From Hysterangium stoloniferum (taxonomy: Eukaryota; Basidiomycota; Agaricomycetes; Hysterangiales; Hysterangiaceae), in assembly GCA_015178975.1 (NCBI GenBank), contig WHVD01000034.1, positions 186,001 through 250,000 of the forward strand: DNA of 64,000 nt. The letters are read 5' to 3'. A program made the translations under genes and the position numbers. This document shows, in pieces, positions 58,285 to 64,000 of the stretch (its first letter is position 1; the number at the start of each line of letters is the position of its first letter). The notes below the pieces were generated by a model, which was given only the letters and a program-made list of their open reading frames with translations, ran no database searches and had not been told where the DNA came from.

Positions 58285-58505
58285 TTTGACTCGTATATTT
58301 AAGAACAAGGTGCGCCGTTATTATCACCTTTCCTGATATATTTACTCATTCATTGTCGTTAAGCTGTGTCCGTTTCGTGAGTATTGTGTCTTCGGAGTTT
58401 CCTAGGTCGAGTACTTGCTGTGCAAGCACTTGGGACGTCACCGAGGAGGTGCTGCATGTTGGACAATTAAACGTGCGTTCATTTATTAAAGCTTCTTAAT
58501 CACTA
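58285..58505 (+). repeat. Conserved downstream module, copy 2
   Basis: Nearly identical to 54480-54690, including both hairpins, and cut off shortly after GCTTCTTAATCA, before the second conserved block. Confidence 0.8.
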
Positions 58506-58636
58506 CCATCATAAAATTATCATCACGTTGTAGACATCAGAACTATTAAATGTGTGGATTTGAGTGAGAAAAAAGGCTCGATGGAGCTCTAAGGACCAGA
58601 GCGTCAGAGGAGTCCACATCAGGAAGTGGGAAGATT

Positions 58637-59395
58637 AGTAAGTATGTCGTCTATGTCGTCTATATTGTCTACGCTGAGTACTTGCCACTTGAGCAATTAT
58701 GCGTCACAAATTTCTATTATTCAGGTGTCTCCTTATCAGATCGTATCAAGCTTTAGTATTGAAGCCTTCACAAATTACATATGGTACATTTTATGTTTCA
58801 AGCTCGATAAGCTCGATAGTCTGAGAGAAGTCCGCAGCAGAGCAGTGAAAGTAATCGGAACCAAAACCAAAAGAAATAGAACAAAAAATGATGCAATCAA
58901 AGAAAAGTTAACAAAAAGAATAAAAATATTTGGTCTGGGAAAGGTGAAACCCGGCTTGGTTTAACTCGTCAACTTTAAGAACGTCGCTGGATTTTCTGAC
59001 ATCTTGTTTAGATGACACATGAAGTACTAACAAACAGACCTTTAAATCCAGCGACGTTCTTAAGGTTGACGAGTTGAACCAAGCCGAGTTTCACCTTTCC
59101 CAGACCAAATATTTTTATTCTTCTTGTTAACTTTTCTTTGATTGCATCATTTTTTGTTCTATTTCTTTTGGTTTTGGTTCCGATTACTTCCACTTGCTCT
59201 GCTGCGGACTTCTCTCAGACTATCGAGTTTATCGAGCTTGAAACATAAAATGTACCATATGTAATTTGTGAAGGCTTCAATACTAAAGCTTGATACGATC
59301 TGATAAGGAGACACCTGAATAATAATAGAAAGTTGTGACGCATAATTGCTCAAGTGGCAAGTACTCGGGCGTAGACAATATAGACGACATACTGC
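58637..59395. repeat. Long near-perfect palindrome (arms about 355 bp)
   Basis: The left arm, about 58637-58998, and the right arm, about 59040-59395, are inverted copies separated by about 45 bp. They differ only at a few positions and small indels. The outer ends match GTATGTCGTCTA and TAGACGACATAC. No transposase is present. The arms carry the same frame as the single-arm copy at 55.4 kb. Transcripts would form a long double-stranded RNA. Confidence 0.9.
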
Positions 59396-59421
59396 TGCCA
59401 AAGTCCGCACCTCCTGACTTA

Positions 59422-60230
59422 AAATGTCACGAAATACCTTGTAAGTTGTGATTATTTTAATGCCACAAGAAACACAAAACTGAGGACCACCCTAACGGCC
59501 GCAGCTCCTAAAGTGACACCAAGGACAAGGTCGCCAACAGATGGGCATCCCAGGCGTCCTTACCAGGACAAATCCAAATCCGACGGGTCGCCTGCATCAA
59601 CACACAACCCGTCGAACTAGCGCTGGCATAAACGACATGTTTATGGTTTGCATTTCTCAAATAATCGGTCCTCCGTGCCGGGAACTTCTTTGGGTTGCAG
59701 GTGCCATCAGCTATATTTCTTACACCAACTAACAGTGACTTCTTAGCAGGACAAAGCGTTACAAACATGAGTCGTTAAAACCCATTACGAGGGAGAGAGA
59801 AAGGCGAGAGGAGAACCGCCAACACGGTTAGACACGTAATATTTCGTTTCATTAATTTTGGCGATTATACTCACCCTTTATCATCTAGGAAAGCGGCAAA
59901 TGCCTCAGTGAGACAGCACTTACGCCTGAATTCGGGTGGCAGCAGCCGGAAAACCAGCCCCGGTCCAAATGCCCACCCCAACGTTCGGCAAAGATACTTG
60001 GCGGACCTCTAGCTGCTCGGATGGAACCGGATGTGCCTCCACCACAATATGGCCGACGGCGGAAAAAGAAGTAGGTGGATCAGGCCGGAGCAGAAGCGAA
60101 AGCAGCGACAAGAGGGGAGGCAGCAGCGGAGGCAGCGAAAGATAAGGGGCAGAGGCAGAGGCAGCGGCGGACGAGAAGTAGGGGCAGTGGCGGACGAGTG
60201 GTAGTGGCAGAGACCAGACATACTTTTTCT
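59422..60230 (+). pseudogene. Decayed third copy of the tandem-exon gene
   Basis: CACGAAATACCTTGTAAGTT, the following ATTTTAATGCCACAAGAAA, and CAACAGATGGGC...TACCAGGACAAA align with the repeat-exon border, intron and next exon of copy 1. The downstream GAGGCAGCGGCGGACGAGAAG-type run (60110-60200) matches its 3' end. The exons between are eroded. Upstream and central parts are missing or unrecognisable. Confidence 0.65.
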
Positions 60231-60334
60231 TTTTCGGTTTTCCTTCTTCTTCTTCTCCTTCTTTCTTTGGATATTTCTACTTCTTTCTTTTTATCCATTT
60301 CTCTGGTTCGTGGGCTCGTGGGGTCACTCGGTTC

Positions 60335-60660
60335 TGAATCGTATCTTTGAGAACGGGGTGCGTTTTTTCTCATCTTTCTCGATATGTTGACCCATTAATT
60401 GTCGTTCAGCTATGTCTGTTTCATGAGTATTGTGTCTTCGGAGTTTCCTAGGCCGAGTACTTGCTGTGCAAGCACTTGGGACGTCACCGAGGAGGTGCTG
60501 CACGTTGGACAATTAAACGTACGTCCATTCCTTAAAGCCACGTAGTCCTTTCTAACGTGGTCTTCCTTCTTTCTCCGTCTTTCAGCGGGCTTGGTGTCAC
60601 GGGGCATCCACGCAAGAGCTTACCTGCAATTCCTGACTGCTGAAGTACGTGGTATTCTCA
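60335..60660 (+). repeat. Conserved downstream module, copy 3
   Basis: Contains the same hairpins and intron-like gaps as copy 1. The most diverged of the three, yet the GAGTACTTGCTGTGCAAGCA block is unchanged. Similarity to copy 1 ends near 60765 (TACTGAGCC), close to where the Copia LTR may start. Confidence 0.7.
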
Positions 60661-60962
60661 TTTGTTTTCTCGTTTAACGCAATTTTTTCAATACCTTAAC
60701 CGAGGCAGGACTGCCTCATCATCTACCTCCGGCAACTCGACATAGTGACACTAAAGACCTACTGAGCCGACTCAAGATTATTAGGTATAACGAGTATTAA
60801 AGAAGTAAGCGCTTGTATGAAGAAGGTGAGACAGAATGTCTCGAAAAGACGCAATGTGTCATATTGTTCAATCTCCTCTCGAATGTACTATTATATACAT
60901 GTAGTATAGCTAGTGAATCTCTCAGTTAATGTTTAACCACTGAGATACTTAAACGTCTTTAA

Positions 60963-60976
60963 TTTATGGGCCCCGG
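60963..60976 (+). promoter_or_regulatory. Probable Copia primer-binding site
   Basis: TTTATGGGCCCC matches the same half initiator tRNA-Met site seen at 44721-44734 and 27829-27840. The 5' LTR should end just before it (about 60770-60962), but I could not fix its start. Confidence 0.65.
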
Positions 60977-61028
60977 CTCTTTATATTAATAACATACAAT
61001 AAACAAGCCATCCTAATTAATCGCTCAA

Positions 61029-64000
61029 ATGACTACCCTGGACAAAATTAAGAATTATGAAATAAGCACTGGGAGTGCTTACCAAGTCTTTTCGAAGTTA
61101 CACAAAGACGATTATTTTACTTGGAGTGCAAGTATGAAAACCATGCTGGAGTCTTTGAACCAATGGAAGGTTGTAACTGGAGAACTGGTGGATCCAGTAT
61201 GTGCAGATTCAAAAGTTCCTACGAAGGAGGAGCTAGAGATCGAAAAGGCCTGGGAGCTTTGAAAGAAGAGGGCCTACAGTGAAATAATGCTGTGCATTGA
61301 AGACGAGCCCAGGGTGGCTATAATGGTGGATAGTAATCCAGTTAGGGCATGGGAAACTTTGAAGATGACTTATGGAACATGATTGGTCAATAGTCATGCG
61401 ACACTACTTTCCGAACTAGTTCGTATGCGTTACGACGGGACAGGAATTATTGAATACAAATCTCAGATGGATTCTATAAGGCTTAAACTATTGGAGGCTG
61501 GTCATGCAATCACAAATGCTGACTACCTCAGTCTATTCATGAGTATGCTGCTTGAGGATTTCAATATAATGTCAATGACAATCGATTATGATGTTGATAC
61601 TGTCGAAGAAGTAGTCAATAAACTGCATCAAGTTGAGATTCGAAAAGAAATATGTCCAGACTATGGCGAAGGTTCCACATTTCATGCCCAGAGGGGTATC
61701 AGTACGCAAAGAGGAGCATATTGAAATAGGGGTCGTGGTTATGCCACCATTCCATAAGGAACACAGATCAGGAGGAGTAATCTGCAATCTGGTTGTTTCA
61801 AATGCAGGGATTTGTTGCATTGGGCAAGCGATTGTCCTAAGAGAAAGCAGAGATATGCTCAGCGATCTGAAAATTGGAAGAATCAAAATAGAAGTAACGA
61901 CTCATCTGGAAATTTGCCATCTCCCTCAGTTGCAAGTAGGGGAATGTTTACCACTGTCGAATCCACATTCTTCCTGAGCAAGGAGGGTGTGCCACATAAA
62001 TATTTCCTGGATTCCCCAACATCAGGACATTATGTGCCGAGTATGTGTGACTTACACGATTTTATGGCATATAAAAATCTGAAGAAAATCCAAATGGTGA
62101 ATGGCACTTATATTTATGCCAGAGGTATTGCAACATTGCATTTCAAGGTTACAAAACATGGACTGGAGTTTATAGGTGAAATTCCCAACATCGAATGAAC
62201 TCCAGAAGTTAAGGTGCCACTCCTTAATCCCATGCAGTTTTTCAAGGATGGATATCACATTATATTGAGCAAAACTGGTTCTACAATTGTCGATTCATCA
62301 GGCCGCACACTCATTGAGGTGAATGAGAGGGGTAATGTATACCCTTTCCAGCTGGATACAATTTCCGTGTCACCACCAGTATGCAAATATACGAATTTAT
62401 CAGATGATGAATTACAAAATAGGTTGGAAGATGTACCTATGATGTTTTCCGTGAGTTCATCATGTAATATTATGTGATGGCATCAGTGTTTGGGGCATTT
62501 GAGTACAAATGCTACTAGAAATCTTGCGTGACATTTTGCAACTGGGATGGAAATCGAAGAAATTGAAGGTTTTGAAGCTGACTGCATTGCATGTATTGAG
62601 GGTAAACAGCATAGAAACCCATTCAAAACTGGACGTACCAGAGTGACGAAGTTGGGAGAATTACTCCATATGGATCTTGCCAGACCTATGGAAACGATAA
62701 GTTTTGACAAAAAGCGTTATTTCATTATTATTGTTGACAACTTCTCCCATGCTGTATGGGTTGAAACATTAGCAAGTAAGCTGGAAGTGGTGTGCAAAAT
62801 AAAGGAATATATAACTCAACTGGAGACGTTTTCAATATGAAGGTCCAGGGAGTTATGACAGATAATGGAACCAAGCTAATAAATTTGGAATTTAGAAGGT
62901 ATCTGTTATCAAAAGGTATAGCTTTATTTACCTGGGTGCCATATATGCCACAGCAAAATGGTGTTGCAGAAAGAGGTATACACACCATTACAGAAGGGGC
63001 AAGAACAATGTTATATGTGACAAAAATAGCGGAAGGTGCACGAAACTTACTATATGCATCAAAACTTCCCAAATTCTTGTGGTTGATCGTGGTCAAAATG
63101 ATGGCATATTTGAGGAAGCGGAGTCCATCATGTGCAAACAATGGACATACGCCTCTTGAACGAATAACTGGAGAAAAGCCAGATTTATCACATTTGTGGA
63201 TATTTGGAAGTCCAGTTAGCATGGCAGTTCCTAAGCAAAGACGTCAGAAGTGGGACTCATGTTCAAAGATGGGTTATATGGTTGGGTATGAACCGTATTC
63301 ATTGGATATTTAGTGTGGTTCCCTGGAATGAGAAGGATCAAAAAGTATGAGATGTGATATTCCATGGAGATGTGATGAATTTGCCATCACCGGTGCCTTA
63401 TGGAGATGAAGGTCAATTCAGGGATATAAATAGTGTACCTCCTATCCAACCTGGGAGTGAGCCTCAACCTAGACTCACGATCCATATCCCACCTCGTCCT
63501 CGACCTATTGAAGAAAAAGAGGAGACTATGATGAGGGAACAGTCTCAATTAGTGTCAAACATACCTGACTATCCTCGTGGAATAACAAGATCTGGTAAAG
63601 TATGAGAAGGAATTCAAAGTTCATTGTCAGTCAAAGAAAAAGAATTAGAAGATTCTAATGTACTGGTTGTTTTCTCGACTTTGGGCAATCCAACAATAGA
63701 GGAGGCATTGAATATGCCGGGAGATGAAGGATTAGCTTGGGAAGAAGCTAGACAGGCGGAGTGGAAGAATATGGGAGAACATAACGTATTTGGCACACCT
63801 GAAGAACTGTCACCAGGAACATGTGTTTTAAAAACTGGAACGGTGTGTTGTGGATCGTACAAGAATGGCAAACTAATAAAAAGGAAAGTATGAATCGTCA
63901 TAAAAGGATTTAGTCAATTCCTGGATTACATTTTAATGAAACATACACACCAGTCATGAAGTGGGAAACGTTCCAAATTTTACTGGCACTGGGAGCAATA
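61029..64000 (+). pseudogene. Copia gag-pol, stop-riddled, cut by the window end
   Basis: Gag starts MTTLDKIKNYEISTGSAYQV, followed by WSASMKTMLESLNQW and a CCHC knuckle CFKCRDLLHWASDCP (about 61797). Protease-like DSPTSGHYVPS, pre-integrase WHQCLGHLSTNATRNL and integrase Asp-Asp-Glu (HMDLARPM, MTDNGTKL, QNGVAERGIHTI) come next, then the start of reverse transcriptase (EARQAEWKNMGEHNVF, IVIKGFSQ). In-frame TGA occurs at about 61259, 61386, 61723, 62197, 62475, 62528, 63603 and 63891, mostly where Arg is expected (for example before WHQCLGH). There is also a frameshift near 62840. Dead element; the 3' part lies beyond the window. Confidence 0.93.

Noticed and set aside
57236..58327. 363-codon minus-strand frame
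   Set aside because: It is antisense to the copy 2 exon, the 18-bp repeat and the polypyrimidine tract. Its Ser/Pro/Arg and Lys runs come from those repeats.
60770..60962. Exact 5' LTR of the right-hand Copia
   Set aside because: The primer-binding site fixes its approximate end, but the partner LTR lies outside the window, so its start cannot be set.

Overview
The window looks like a transposon-rich stretch of a filamentous basidiomycete genome, most likely an agaricomycete. The evidence is short GT-AG introns (about 50-65 nt), a KDZ transposase with its CxC2 cysteine cluster, fungal Copia elements primed by a half initiator-tRNA, a Tc1-type transposase of the basidiomycete kind and a Rep/helicase Helitron. 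I cannot name the species. Apart from two multi-exon genes with no known function, nearly everything recognisable is a dead mobile element.

Layout. 0-5.4 kb: a tRNA-like gene, a 200-bp hairpin, a decayed solo LTR and otherwise unassigned DNA. 5.45-8.05 kb: relics of a KDZ transposase (minus strand) and of a Ulp1-type cysteine protease (plus strand), arranged head to head. 11.4-11.9 kb: a homogeneous 9-bp tandem repeat. 14.0-14.8 kb: a broken, intron-containing N-terminal piece of a methylmalonate-semialdehyde dehydrogenase gene. 15.6-18.9 kb: a Tc1 element with 209-bp terminal repeats, broken by a solo LTR and by a third copy of its own terminal repeat. 18.9-22.5 kb: an unknown multi-exon gene relic cut by a small LTR element. 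23.0-25.7 kb: a diverged satellite array interrupted by a solo LTR. 25.7-26.4 kb: a Ty3/Gypsy gag relic.

27.8-46.6 kb is one old Helitron in pieces. Its Rep half lies on the minus strand (28.0-29.5 kb) and its helicase half on the plus strand (35.5-46.6 kb). The two halves join in frame if the Copia remnant at the break is removed and the 27.8-34.4 kb block is turned round. The helicase half was then hit repeatedly. A TA-flanked foldback element split one helicase motif; a complete Copia (ATAAG target duplication) entered the foldback; a solo LTR (CTATC duplication) entered that Copia's reverse transcriptase; and a 1.04-kb TRIM-like element (AATGT duplication) split the helicase C-terminus. 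The inverted block also carries an unknown multi-exon gene at 31.5-34.0 kb.

46.6-51.0 kb is CpG-rich DNA without recognisable genes. 51.1-60.7 kb holds a small tandem gene family. Copy 1 (51.1-54.3 kb) encodes a membrane protein followed by an array of near-identical 67-69-codon exons separated by introns of exactly 63 nt. Copies 2 and 3 are truncated or decayed. Each copy is followed by the same conserved, hairpin-containing module. A palindromic foldback sequence (58.6-59.4 kb, with a single-arm copy at 55.4 kb) lies among them. 61.0-64.0 kb is a second Copia, riddled with TGA stops and cut by the window edge.

A common theme is transition decay at CpG. In-frame stops in the Copia genes are mostly TGA where CGA (Arg) is expected, and the LTR pair of the complete Copia differs only by transitions, mostly at CpG. 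That fits methylation or a RIP-like process acting on repeats.
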